The notes beneath the pieces are model-generated. The model searched no databases and was not told the origin of the DNA. It saw only the letters and a list, made by a program, of their open reading frames with translations. Of a stretch of DNA of 64,000 nucleotides, positions 9,601 to 17,461 are shown in pieces (within the stretch, counting starts at the first letter, position 1; each line of letters opens with the position of its first letter). Position numbers and translations under genes: made by a program. This stretch comes from Terriglobus tenax (GTDB lineage: Bacteria; Acidobacteriota; Terriglobia; Terriglobales; Acidobacteriaceae). The stretch lies in the NCBI RefSeq assembly GCF_025685395.1, contig NZ_JAGSYA010000004.1, positions 2,542,001 through 2,606,000 on the forward strand. Direction: 5' to 3'.

Positions 9601-10046
9601 TGCCGCTCACCTTTAGTTCTGTGGGTGGCTTCACCGGGACCATCGCTGTCAGCTGTGCGCTCGTCAAGCCTGCTCCGGGTGTGGTGTGCAATACGCCGGC
9701 CAACTTCACCCTGGCAGGAACCACAACGCAGAATGTGACCTTCACGACCACTACGCGGAACGTCGGCAGCGGCGTTGCCATGAGTGGACGTTCCGGTCTG
9801 TCGCTTGCGCTGAGCCTGGGCCTTGCCGGTGTGATGATGTTGTTCGCTGGACGCACGCGTCGCTTCGCCCGCCATGCCGGCCTGTTGCTGGTGTTGCTGG
9901 GTGTAAGCTTCGCTGCAACCGGCTGTGGCAACAGCTCTGCCAGCACTAACCCATACGGCACGCCTGTTGGCGCATACAACTATACGGTGACATCCACAAG
10001 CGGTACACTGTCGCATTCCGTCACCGTTACCCTCAACGTTCAGTAA
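6696..10046 (+). CDS. Large secreted lamin-tail / endonuclease-exonuclease-phosphatase protein
   Basis: A 1116-residue exported protein. The start is GTG at 6696 with AGAGG four bases upstream; residues 1-27 form a signal peptide (KKHLAKLFAAFVCLLAAS..VAQA). A lamin-tail-like domain follows (about 30-210: DYIELFNPTSASVDLSAYKI). Residues about 505-845 form an endonuclease/exonuclease/phosphatase domain of the ExeM/NucH type: SYNVERMF, GLAEIENQG, VGDYNAF and the terminal SDHDPVIAYF. Residues 850-960 resemble an ASPM-SPD-2-Hydin-like beta domain (TFGATLVGATSSGQQVVLTN). Near the C-terminus are two hydrophobic segments and a lipobox-like AATGC. Extracellular DNA or phosphoester cleavage is the likely role. 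A terminator follows. Confidence 0.85.
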   Translation: MTLKKHLAKLFAAFVCLLAASTGLVAQANHVVISAVYGGGGNTGAALKNDYIELFNPTSASVDLSAYKILYGSASGTWTPYTITFPGASTIAPNSYFLIQAAAGTCTGAGSCTTTAPAPDATSTAALSGAAGIVALIPSTASAPSNTVCPTGYLDLVGYGNAASGSNHAVCYEGAAAAPTLSNTTAANRIDPYNDSNNNGADFTSGSPNPHNSGNPPPPVTPTVLAIHTLLGSRPYNPSTIQVSPYAGQLVTVTGVVIGIGNSGYFIEAQDSAQDGDPSTPEGVYVFTNSAPGSSTIAIGNLVSVTGSVATYPAATASHTPATELTGSTATLVTAGVALPTPIALTASTLTPSGGIYQMARYEGMRVTFPNLVSISGTDGSITEATATTTSNGQFFATYPDYPRPVREPGIDIRDAVVPNTPANVARFDDNPERILIDTKFLGGTPVDIPANTVVMGLSGIVDMTYSSDSYYDPARILVDSTYTFSGYTQASTTQYAVGGGTGKFSVASYNVERMFNTDSTDNKYYDPVSQTVKTSSAVNLTPAAFDARITKIARGILVNLNAPDIVGLAEIENQGVAAAISAKISSLASSLSLPDPAYAAYGVSAANGTYTSDVGGISTGFLVKPSTVSVTSTQQMGQNETFNSPTDQSVTTLNDRPAFVLKGGIIRGAGVANYPITVIINHLRSLSGISDASNYTRYKKELQAESLAKIIQAAQTNGEHVISVGDYNAFQFSDGYTDTMGTVTGRILPADQVVQPGVLITNPAATDLSTINTNEYSYSYLGNTQSLDHVVVTSNLMPQLSSFMGVNINADYPISLHGDSTTAFSTSDHDPVIAYFSTPSPVASATITPTSLTFGATLVGATSSGQQVVLTNTGERAINLANVTVTGPFAYSTTCDTVGAPVGGTCNVNVTFKPTTGGANTGTMTLYTNGGPTFSVQLAGTGVADFSVAGNTGTNVSLTVTAGSTATLPLTFSSVGGFTGTIAVSCALVKPAPGVVCNTPANFTLAGTTTQNVTFTTTTRNVGSGVAMSGRSGLSLALSLGLAGVMMLFAGRTRRFARHAGLLLVLLGVSFAATGCGNSSASTNPYGTPVGAYNYTVTSTSGTLSHSVTVTLNVQ

Positions 10047-10071
10047 GCGTAACTTAGTTGTTGCAAAAGAG

Positions 10072-10093
10072 GGATGCGCTTATCGGCGCATCC
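10072..10093 (+). terminator. Rho-independent terminator after the secreted nuclease gene
   Basis: Perfect 8-bp stem GGATGCGC / GCGCATCC with a 6-nt loop, followed by TTCTTTGTATTT. It lies 25 nt after the stop codon at 10046. Confidence 0.85.
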
Positions 10094-10177
10094 TTCTTTG
10101 TATTTCTCACGACAGGAAAAATTTCCTGTCGGTTCCGTAGGCAAGCGTGAGTCAGGTCATGTACTATTCCCGCTCAA

Positions 10178-11071
10178 ATGCTTCACGGAGGTACGCGCCT
10201 GACCCCGCAACGCCATCTCCGCTGCTACTTCCCCGTCTATGCCCTTCCCGGTATGGGCCCTTTTTCTTATGGAGCCATGCAGGCCATTCGCGATGCAGGC
10301 TATGAAGGAGTGCAGTTTCACGATCCCCTGCATGGTCCCGAACTGGACGAGGCGCTGACGCTCGGCCTGGGAGCAGCCATGACGGGCCACATCAACTGCG
10401 CGCAGGATGCCATCCGCCTGGCCACAGAGGCACGGCTTGCCGGGCTGGAGTGTATTTCAGTCGGTGTTGGCACTGGCCTCGAAGAAGACGATGCCGCTGT
10501 CCGGCTCATCGAGTCCGTACTGAATGCCTCTGCCAAGTACAGCGTGCCGCTCTATGTGGAGACGCGTCGCGCCACGCTTTTTCAGGACATGTGGCGCGCC
10601 GTGCACTTTCACCGTCGTTTCCCGGCGCTCGAATTCAACGGTGACTTCTCCCACTGGTATACCGGGCAGGAGATGGTTTTCGGCGGCTTTGAAGAGAAGC
10701 TCGCCTTTCTGCTGCCTTTGCTCGGCTGCGTACGGTTCCTTCACGGCCGCATCGGCGATTCAGAGACGATGCAGATTGACCTGGGCAACGGAGACATCAG
10801 CCTCCATCCGGATATCGCGCACTTCCGTGCCCTGTGGAAGCGTGTCTTCACGGGCTTTCTCACGGCCGAGGGGACAAAGCAGCCGTTCCTTACCTTCGCT
10901 CCGGAACTGCTGCCGCCCCGCAATCTACCTATGGATGCGCCGGAACCCTTCAACCGCTGGCAGCAGTCTCTGTTGCTCTGCAGTATTGCGAAGGAGTGTT
11001 TTACAGAAGCGGTACAAGAGCTTGGTCGCCCCTCCGCAGACGCTGTAAAACGTGTGCGCCGTACGGCTTAA
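10178..11071 (+). CDS. Sugar phosphate isomerase/epimerase-like TIM-barrel protein
   Basis: A 297-residue protein resembling the xylose-isomerase-like TIM-barrel superfamily: AMQAIRDAGYEGVQFHDP at the first strand/helix, regularly spaced barrel strands (GLECISVGVG, VPLYVETRR, LEFNGDFSHW) and metal-type acidic and histidine residues (VET, DFSHW, HGRIGD). Such proteins isomerise or epimerise sugars or inositols; the substrate is not readable. The ATG at 10178 has no ribosome binding site, but GGAGG (10187-10191) lies just inside the frame, seven bases before CTG 10199, so either the ATG is leaderless or translation starts at the rare CTG. It stands alone on the plus strand. Confidence 0.7.
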   Translation: MLHGGTRLTPQRHLRCYFPVYALPGMGPFSYGAMQAIRDAGYEGVQFHDPLHGPELDEALTLGLGAAMTGHINCAQDAIRLATEARLAGLECISVGVGTGLEEDDAAVRLIESVLNASAKYSVPLYVETRRATLFQDMWRAVHFHRRFPALEFNGDFSHWYTGQEMVFGGFEEKLAFLLPLLGCVRFLHGRIGDSETMQIDLGNGDISLHPDIAHFRALWKRVFTGFLTAEGTKQPFLTFAPELLPPRNLPMDAPEPFNRWQQSLLLCSIAKECFTEAVQELGRPSADAVKRVRRTA

Positions 11072-11198
11072 TAGGTCTGGTGAATCGCGACGGAGAGCTA
11101 CTACCTGCGCGAGGGCGGCTTCTTGTGTAAGAGCTCTAGCTCTTGCAAGGATTAAGCAGCGGCCTTCAGCCCACTAAAGCAGTCATCAGGAATGAAGG

Positions 11199-11240
11199 GC
11201 TTTAGCCCTGGGCTCTTTGCTGGCAACCCAGGACTAAAGC
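11199..11240. repeat. Imperfect inverted repeat, REP-like
   Basis: GCTTTAGCCCTGGG (11199-11212) and CCCAGGACTAAAGC (11227-11240) are complementary with one mismatch over 14 bases, separated by 14 nt. A further ACTAAAGC lies at about 11173. It sits between convergent genes and could act as a bidirectional terminator or be a dispersed intergenic repeat. A similar GGGCTTTAGCC string occurs near 5437 at the end of the lgt-like gene. Confidence 0.5.
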
Positions 11241-11246
11241 TGATGT

Positions 11247-12371
11247 TTAGTTCTTCGGAATCTCGCTGGCCAGCACCTTCATGTAACGAATAGTCAGGCG
11301 GCGATAGGTGTAGGTGATCTCAAGGTCGCCGTTCGAGTCGACAATCATCGCAGGATAGCTGTACTGCGACGGGCCCTGTTCCAACACCTTGAAGTTGCGG
11401 AAGTGTTCGCCATCGGTGCTCACCGCCAGGTTGATGGGCGAGCGACGGTTATAGCTGTGGTTATAGATCAACACCACGCGACCGTCCTTCAACCGCACAG
11501 CATCAATGCCGGAGCTGGGGTTTGGCAGGTCGATGTAGTGTGCCTCGGTCCAGGTCACACCGTTATCGTTGGAATCCGCCACCGCAATGCGAGAGGCCTG
11601 GCTATGGCTGCGCGCATACAGGCGAAGATGCTTGTTGCCCATGTCCACAATTGCCGGTTGAATAATGCCGATGTTCTTCGTTGGTGGCGGGTACAGCTTC
11701 TCATCGGTGCCGTTCACGCCTTCACCCTTGGCCACGTTGCCCAGAGCCTGTGCGGCCTTTGATTCTTCAGAAGGCACATCCAGTGAATCGGGCACGACAA
11801 TTGGCCCAATCTTCGCCCATGTCTTTCCGCCATTGGTGGAGCGCTCGATCCACACCGCCCATCCGGCGGCGCTCTCAATCGAGCTTCCCGCGACGATGGT
11901 GCCGTCGGTCAGGACCAGCGGCTTGGCGCGCACCGGACCAATCAGGCCCGCCGGCAGTTTCTCCACCTTCGACCAGGTCTTGCCTTCGTCGTTGCTGTAC
12001 ATGCGGGCGGCAGCCCACTCCGCCGGGGCCTTGCCGTACTTGTAGTACAGCCACAGCACGCCATCCTTGGTATGGAACAGCACCGGGTTCCAGCAGGGAA
12101 TATTGGGCTCGCGTGCAAGCTCAACCGGCTTGCTCCATCCCTGGGCGGAGCGGAAGGCTCCCCAGATGGCGACATCGTTATCGCCCTCCTTGGTGCCGCC
12201 AAACCAAGAGGCCATCATCGTGTGGTCTTTCAACTCCACGATGGTGGAGGCATGGCTCTCTGGAAAGCTGGTGGAGCCGGGCTGAAAGATAAATTCGTTG
12301 ATGCTCTGGGCGGCAGCCGGAAGAAGCGAGACGGCAAGAACGGCAGCGGAGACAAGATGGCGCAGTCGCAA
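11247..12371 (-). CDS. Secreted sialidase-like BNR-repeat protein
   Basis: From TTG 12371 the protein has 374 residues. This start is preceded by GGAGG (12382-12386) at 10 nt and gives a clean signal peptide (RLRHLVSAAVLAVSLLPAAAQS). ATG codons at 12425-12428 are in frame but lack a ribosome binding site and overlap the upstream gene. Three Asp-box repeats of six-bladed sialidases are visible: SNDEGKTW, STNGGKTW, DSNDNGVTW. The N-terminus (ESHASTIVELKDHTMMASW) fits the BNR_2 sialidase-like family of exo-acting glycan hydrolases. True sialidase activity is not certain: the canonical FRIP motif is not seen. It follows the REC-GGDEF gene by 19 nt on the same strand. Confidence 0.8.
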   Translation of the reverse strand: MRLRHLVSAAVLAVSLLPAAAQSINEFIFQPGSTSFPESHASTIVELKDHTMMASWFGGTKEGDNDVAIWGAFRSAQGWSKPVELAREPNIPCWNPVLFHTKDGVLWLYYKYGKAPAEWAAARMYSNDEGKTWSKVEKLPAGLIGPVRAKPLVLTDGTIVAGSSIESAAGWAVWIERSTNGGKTWAKIGPIVVPDSLDVPSEESKAAQALGNVAKGEGVNGTDEKLYPPPTKNIGIIQPAIVDMGNKHLRLYARSHSQASRIAVADSNDNGVTWTEAHYIDLPNPSSGIDAVRLKDGRVVLIYNHSYNRRSPINLAVSTDGEHFRNFKVLEQGPSQYSYPAMIVDSNGDLEITYTYRRLTIRYMKVLASEIPKN

Positions 12372-12390
12372 GGGGTGAAATCCTCCGCGA

Positions 12391-13350
12391 TCAGGATACA
12401 GTCGGGAGACCGATACTTTCACCATCATTTGTCGACAAATGTTCGGCAAATCGAGCACAATCCCGCCCGTCCATCTTCGCCCGGTATAAAGCCGTATCGG
12501 CGCGGCCCAGCAGAAACTCCACATCACCGCCCCATTCCAGGCTGTCCATCGTAAAAGCGCCGGCGCTGAGGGTAATGTGCAGGGGGCCGCTGGATGTCTC
12601 AAACGGCGTGCTTCGGATCGTTTCCAGTATCTGCTCTGCGCGAATCTGCAGGTTGTCCGCATCGCATCCGCCAAGCACGATGACGAATTCCTCGCCCCCG
12701 TAGCGGCCCACGCCGTCATAGGGACGCGCAGCCTGCCGCAGGCGCACGGATGTCTGACGCAATACCTGGTCGCCCACCAGGTGGCCATGGAGATCGTTCA
12801 CCTGCTTGAAGTGGTCTACATCGCACATCAGCAGAGAAAGCGGCTTGCCTTCGCGGCGGCATCTGGCTATTTCTGCCGTCAGGTGTGTCAGGATGGCTCC
12901 GCGGTTGAACAGCCCGGTCAGCGTGTCATGGGTAGCGCGTTGCCGCATCTCCTCACGCGCTTCCACCAGCTTGTCTTCCAGGGTCAGAATGCGCAGTCCC
13001 GTCCGCAGCCGCGCCTTCAGCTCTTCCGGATTGCATGGCTTGATCAGGTAATCATCCGCCCCGGCTTCCAGTCCCTGGATGACGTCCGTGCGATCGTGCC
13101 GCGAGGTCAGCAACGTGATGTAGACGTAGGAAGCATCCTGCCGCTCCCGCAACTGGCGGCAGACCTCCGGACCGTCCAGGCCCGGCATCATCCAGTCCAG
13201 CAGGGCCATCCGTGGCCCGTCCTTCTGCATCAGGGCATCCAGTGCGCTGCGGCCATCCGCAACCGACAGAACCTCATAGCCGCTCTGCGTCAGTATTCGC
13301 TCAAACAGGCGGCGCGATACGGCATCATCGTCGGCGATCAGGATCCTCAC
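12391..13350 (-). CDS. Response regulator with diguanylate cyclase output (REC-GGDEF)
   Basis: A 319-residue protein. Residues 1-120 form a receiver domain: acidic pair in IADDDAV, phosphoacceptor aspartate in LLDWMMPG (about residue 51) and conserved lysine in LIKPCNPEE. Residues about 150-310 form a GGDEF domain with the active-site sequence GGEEF in RYGGEEFVIV (about residue 220) and an inhibitory RxxD site (RPYD) five residues before it, so product-inhibited c-di-GMP synthesis is expected. The start codon overlaps the stop of the hybrid kinase gene by 4 nt (13347-13350), so the two are translationally coupled and probably cognate. Confidence 0.93.
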   Translation of the reverse strand: MRILIADDDAVSRRLFERILTQSGYEVLSVADGRSALDALMQKDGPRMALLDWMMPGLDGPEVCRQLRERQDASYVYITLLTSRHDRTDVIQGLEAGADDYLIKPCNPEELKARLRTGLRILTLEDKLVEAREEMRQRATHDTLTGLFNRGAILTHLTAEIARCRREGKPLSLLMCDVDHFKQVNDLHGHLVGDQVLRQTSVRLRQAARPYDGVGRYGGEEFVIVLGGCDADNLQIRAEQILETIRSTPFETSSGPLHITLSAGAFTMDSLEWGGDVEFLLGRADTALYRAKMDGRDCARFAEHLSTNDGESIGLPTVS

Positions 13351-16300
13351 AGAGCAGCCTCCACCGCCATCTCTGCCAGTGCCTGTTCCACGCGTGGAAG
13401 CTCCGTCTCCAGCTCCGCGGTCAATGCCGCGGCACGCATCAGGTCGTTATCGCCGCCCGCGGCCTCAATCCCGGCGGCAAACTGGTAAGCCTGCAGGGCT
13501 GACAGATTTCCCAGCGCGCTCTTCAGAGCATGTCCGCTGCGTCGCACCTCGTCGCCGCTGCCGGCCTGGAGCGCAGTCTTTACCGCCTCAATCTGTCCCG
13601 GCCAGGTCTCGCGGAAGATGGTCAGCAGCTCTCCCAGGAAGACGCGGTCATTGTCGATCCGCTCCATCAGATCCTCTTCATTGACGGAGCTTTGTAGTGC
13701 AGCAGAAACATCCTCCGGCTGCTCCACATCGCGGGTCGAGACAAAATTGTCCAGTACCTCATCCAGTTCCTGCTGGCGCAGCGGCTTGGAGAGATAGCCA
13801 TCCATACCGGCCTCCAGGCAGCGCTCCTTGTCGCCCTTCATCACCAGTGCGGTCATGGCCACTACCACCTGATGTTGTCCGTTGCCGGCCTCACGCTTGC
13901 GAAGCTCACGCGTTGCCTCCAGGCCATCCATCTCGGGCATCTGCACATCCATCAGCACCATATCGAACCGGCCGCGCTCCAGCGCTGACAAGGCCTCGCG
14001 GCCATTGCCTGCAACCACCACGCGATGGCCACGCTTCTGCAGCAGGCGTGTGGCCAGCATCTGATTCACCTGATTATCTTCCGCTAGCAGAATATCCAGC
14101 GACCGGGCAGGGTCACGCTGTTCCAGCAGCGTGCTGCGTGTAATCATCGGCGCCTCCTTTCCGCGTCCACCATCATGCAACACGCGCGCAATAGCTGCAC
14201 GCAATTCATTCTGTCGGACCGGTTTCAGCAGGTAGGCCGAGATACCAAGCTGCTCGCAACGGGCGGCATCGCCCTTTTGTCCGCCTGAGCTCAACATCAT
14301 GATGGTGGCGGCGCCTCCGGGCTTGTTCTGCAAACGCTGGGCCAGGTCAAAGCCATCCATCTTCGGCATGTGCATGTCGGTCAGCAGCAGCTCATAGGGA
14401 CGCTGCAATCTGTTCGCCTCGTCAATCATACGAAGTGCCTCTTCGCCGCCAGACGCAGAATTCGGCTGCAGGCCCCAGCGCAGCAGGAGACCTTCCAGGA
14501 TGCGGCGATTGGTGCGGTTGTCATCCACAATCAGCACCTTTGCCTGGGGAAGCTCTTCGCCCGCCACAAACGCTGCAGGAGCCTGCGGCAGCTCCTTCGC
14601 CTGACCCAGTACAACGCGGAAGTGGAACTTTGAGCCCTGCCCGGCCTCACTCTCCACCCACATATCCCCGCCCATCATCTGCGCCAGCCTACGCGAGATG
14701 CTCAGGCCAAGGCCCGTCCCGCCGTACTCGCGCGTGGTGGAGGTGTCGGCCTGCGTAAAGCTGTCAAAGATCGTCCGCTGTTTTTCAGGAGCAATGCCAA
14801 TGCCAGTGTCAGAGACGATAAAGTGCAACCGTACGGTGTCTTCATCGGCGCCCTCAGCCTCGACACGCAGCGTTACCTCGCCCTCGTGTGTGAACTTGAT
14901 GGCGTTACCCAGCAGATTGATCAGCACCTGGCGCAGGCGGCCCGGATCGCCGTGTACGCCCTCCGGCGCATTGGCATCCACGTCGCACAACAGCTCAAGG
15001 CCTTTCTCGTCCGCGCGCAAGGCCAGCGTCTTCAAGGTGCCTTCCATGCACTCGCGCAGGTCGAAGTCGATCTCCTCAAGATCCACCTTACCCGCTTCGA
15101 TCTTTGAGAAGTCCAGAATGTCGTTGATTACATGCAGCAGGGCGTCGGCAGAGAGCTTGACCGTCTCCAGGTACTCGCGTTGCTCGCCCGTCAACTCGGT
15201 TTCCAACGCAAGCTCCGTCATGCCGATCACACCATTTAGAGGTGTGCGGATTTCATGGCTCATATTGGCCAGAAATTCGCTTTTGGCGCGACTGGCTGAC
15301 TCGGCTTGTGCCTTGGCGTCTTCCCGCTCCTGATCGGCCAGCTTGCGTCCCGTAACATCGCGCACAAAAGCTGAAATCAGCCTGGTCTCTCCCCACTCAA
15401 TCTCTGAGATGGTCATCTCGGCTGGAAAACTATGTCCGTCCTTGTGTCGTGCCGTTATCTCAAGCTGCTTCTGGAGCACACCCCGCTCACCAGCGGTCAT
15501 GACTTCACGCAGGGCGTCGCTGCCTTGCCGGTCGCGGACAATCAGGTCGTCCATCTTCTTCGTCAGCGCTTCGACACGGCTCCAGCCAAAAGTCTTCTGT
15601 GCCTGTTCGTTCCAGTCGGTCACCTGGCCGCTGGGATCAATCTCAAGAAACGCGTCAAAGGCTGACTCGACAATCAGGCGATATCGCTGCTCACTGCTAT
15701 GGAGCTGGGCCGCCTGCTGCGCAAAGCGGCGGTCAATGGTCGATGTAAGGAAAACCAGCCCCAACATCATCACGGTTGCAATCACAATGCTGAGCAGGCC
15801 AAGGTCTGAGATGTTGACGGCGTGTTGCAGGCTGCCGTGTTCCATGGACATGGGCACGTAGCTGGCCGCCGCCATGCCCACATAATGCATCACAGGAATC
15901 GCGCCGCCCATCACAATGGCGGTGGCAAGCTTCCACCACCCCCAGCCGCTGGTGGTGGCCCGGAACAGGTACCCCATGGAGATGGCCACGCACGCGATCA
16001 CAATGGCCAGCACAACGGAAATCGCAACCATCCGCAGGTCGTACTTGCACATCGCCGGCATGCGCATCGCTTCCATGCCGATGTAGTGCATGGAGGCAAT
16101 GCCGCAGCCCATCAGAATGCTGCCGATGCCGACCTGTACGGGGCCCAGTTTTTCGCGGCTGATGACAAACAGCGCAATCGAGGAGGCCAGCACTGCCGCC
16201 AGCCAGGAGACCGCGACTGTCGGCCAGTCATACAGCACCGTGAAGGGCAACGAAAAGGCCAGCATGCCCACGTAGTGCATGGCCCAGATGCCGGTTCCCA

Positions 16301-16466
16301 TGGCAAAGGCGCCGCCGGAAAGCCAGACCTGACGTACCGCTCCGCGGGAAGAACTGACGCGGCCGGAAAGATCCAGGGCCGCACCCGCTGCCAGGATCGC
16401 AATAAAAACAGAAACAACAACCAGACTAAGGTCGTAATGTCCGGAGACAACCATCGGCATACCCAT
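13347..16466 (-). CDS. MHYT-domain hybrid sensor histidine kinase with two REC and one HPt domain
   Basis: From ATG 16466, 1039 residues. Residues about 10-230 are a seven-helix MHYT sensor with repeated MHYVGM, MHYIGM and MHYVGM motifs, proposed to bind copper and sense O2, CO or NO. A PAS domain (about 260-375) is followed by HisKA with the phospho-histidine in MSHEIRTPLNG (about 402), a HATPase domain (DPGRLRQVLINLLGNAIKFT), receiver 1 (acceptor in LLTDMHMPKMDG, about 697), receiver 2 (LMDVQMPEMDG, about 840) and an HPt domain with SGHALKSALGNL (about 979). It probably relays phosphate to the coupled REC-GGDEF protein. Frames upstream of 16466 extend into the spacer and are less likely starts. 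Confidence 0.93.
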   Translation of the reverse strand: MGMPMVVSGHYDLSLVVVSVFIAILAAGAALDLSGRVSSSRGAVRQVWLSGGAFAMGTGIWAMHYVGMLAFSLPFTVLYDWPTVAVSWLAAVLASSIALFVISREKLGPVQVGIGSILMGCGIASMHYIGMEAMRMPAMCKYDLRMVAISVVLAIVIACVAISMGYLFRATTSGWGWWKLATAIVMGGAIPVMHYVGMAAASYVPMSMEHGSLQHAVNISDLGLLSIVIATVMMLGLVFLTSTIDRRFAQQAAQLHSSEQRYRLIVESAFDAFLEIDPSGQVTDWNEQAQKTFGWSRVEALTKKMDDLIVRDRQGSDALREVMTAGERGVLQKQLEITARHKDGHSFPAEMTISEIEWGETRLISAFVRDVTGRKLADQEREDAKAQAESASRAKSEFLANMSHEIRTPLNGVIGMTELALETELTGEQREYLETVKLSADALLHVINDILDFSKIEAGKVDLEEIDFDLRECMEGTLKTLALRADEKGLELLCDVDANAPEGVHGDPGRLRQVLINLLGNAIKFTHEGEVTLRVEAEGADEDTVRLHFIVSDTGIGIAPEKQRTIFDSFTQADTSTTREYGGTGLGLSISRRLAQMMGGDMWVESEAGQGSKFHFRVVLGQAKELPQAPAAFVAGEELPQAKVLIVDDNRTNRRILEGLLLRWGLQPNSASGGEEALRMIDEANRLQRPYELLLTDMHMPKMDGFDLAQRLQNKPGGAATIMMLSSGGQKGDAARCEQLGISAYLLKPVRQNELRAAIARVLHDGGRGKEAPMITRSTLLEQRDPARSLDILLAEDNQVNQMLATRLLQKRGHRVVVAGNGREALSALERGRFDMVLMDVQMPEMDGLEATRELRKREAGNGQHQVVVAMTALVMKGDKERCLEAGMDGYLSKPLRQQELDEVLDNFVSTRDVEQPEDVSAALQSSVNEEDLMERIDNDRVFLGELLTIFRETWPGQIEAVKTALQAGSGDEVRRSGHALKSALGNLSALQAYQFAAGIEAAGGDNDLMRAAALTAELETELPRVEQALAEMAVEAAL

Positions 16467-16627
16467 TAAAAACGCTGATCCCTTCAACTCCTCCACAGGA
16501 CGAAGCAGCAGGCTTGCGGCACGTTGCAGGCAATATGGCTCATACACGAATGCTGACGGGGGAGGGATTGCCCCTCCATGCTATACGCATGGAGCAACGG
16601 CATGAAAGCATTCTTGCAGGGGAAGGT

Positions 16628-17461
16628 ATGAATCCGTTTCATAACACGACACTCTTTATTGATCCTTCCTCCCGAATCGGGCGCTTCTGCGTTGCGAATG
16701 CCAGCTATTCCGGGATTGCGCGGCTTCGTGCCATTGCCGCCCGTCCCCAGGCTTTTTGGTTGGACGGACGTCAGCTTAACCCGGCGCAGTACATCGCCGC
16801 AACCCTTCAGGCTGCAGCAGACCAGCTCGTCGTTTTCGTGGTCTACCACCGTCCGGGCCGGGACAACGGCCAGTATTCCGCCGGTGGCAGTACCGACCCC
16901 GTAACGTACAGCCAATACATTGACGGCATCGTGCAGGCCACGGGCTACGCCCGCCCGGTCTTTATTGTCGAACCCGACGGCATCGCTGAAAGCTCCGGCT
17001 ACACCCCACAGCAGCGCGCCCGTCGCAACGGCTGCCTGGCCTACGCCGTGGAACGGCTCGCCACCTGTGGCACCGTCTACCTGGACATGGGCCATCCCGG
17101 CTGGCTGGACGCCGAGACCATGCTCGGTTTGCTGGCCGACATACCCGCCACCGCGCATCGTGGCTTTTCCATCAATGTCTCCAGCTTCAATGACGATGCT
17201 TCCTGCCGCTCTTTCGCCCGCCGGCTGTATCAGGCCACGGGCAAACCCTCCGTCATCGACACCTCGCGCAACGGCAACGGCTATGTGCCCGGAGACTGGT
17301 GCAATCCTCCCGGCCGCAAACTGGGCCGTCAGCCGCTCAGCTACTCGGAAGGCGCCATCGACGCCAACCTCTGGATCAAACGTCCCAGCGAATCCGATGG
17401 CACCTGCAACGGCGGCCCACCCGCCGGAGAGCTCTGGCCGGAGTATGCCGCCCGCTTATAG
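16628..17461 (+). CDS. Glycoside hydrolase family 6 protein (endoglucanase/cellobiohydrolase-like), no signal peptide
   Basis: From ATG 16628, preceded by GGGGAAGG, the protein has 277 residues, the size of one GH6 catalytic domain. GH6 hallmarks appear in order: FWLDG, VVYHRPGRDNGQYSAGG, IVEPDGIA (aspartate acting as general acid), YLDMGHPGW, GFSINVSSF, VIDTSRNGNG, WCNPPGRKLG and LWIKRPSESDGTC..GELWPEYA. The family hydrolyses cellulose with inversion. No signal peptide, carbohydrate-binding module or linker is visible, and upstream codons (to TTG 16514) do not supply one. The cysteines are retained, which suits an exported protein and makes the missing signal odd. It is divergent from the hybrid kinase and overlaps the next gene tail-to-tail by 6 nt. 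Confidence 0.88.
   Translation: MNPFHNTTLFIDPSSRIGRFCVANASYSGIARLRAIAARPQAFWLDGRQLNPAQYIAATLQAAADQLVVFVVYHRPGRDNGQYSAGGSTDPVTYSQYIDGIVQATGYARPVFIVEPDGIAESSGYTPQQRARRNGCLAYAVERLATCGTVYLDMGHPGWLDAETMLGLLADIPATAHRGFSINVSSFNDDASCRSFARRLYQATGKPSVIDTSRNGNGYVPGDWCNPPGRKLGRQPLSYSEGAIDANLWIKRPSESDGTCNGGPPAGELWPEYAARL

Noticed and set aside
12372-12788. N-terminal extension of the sialidase-like frame
   Set aside because: These codons lie inside the REC-GGDEF gene in another frame and look like shadow sequence; a TTG with ribosome binding site and signal peptide follows.
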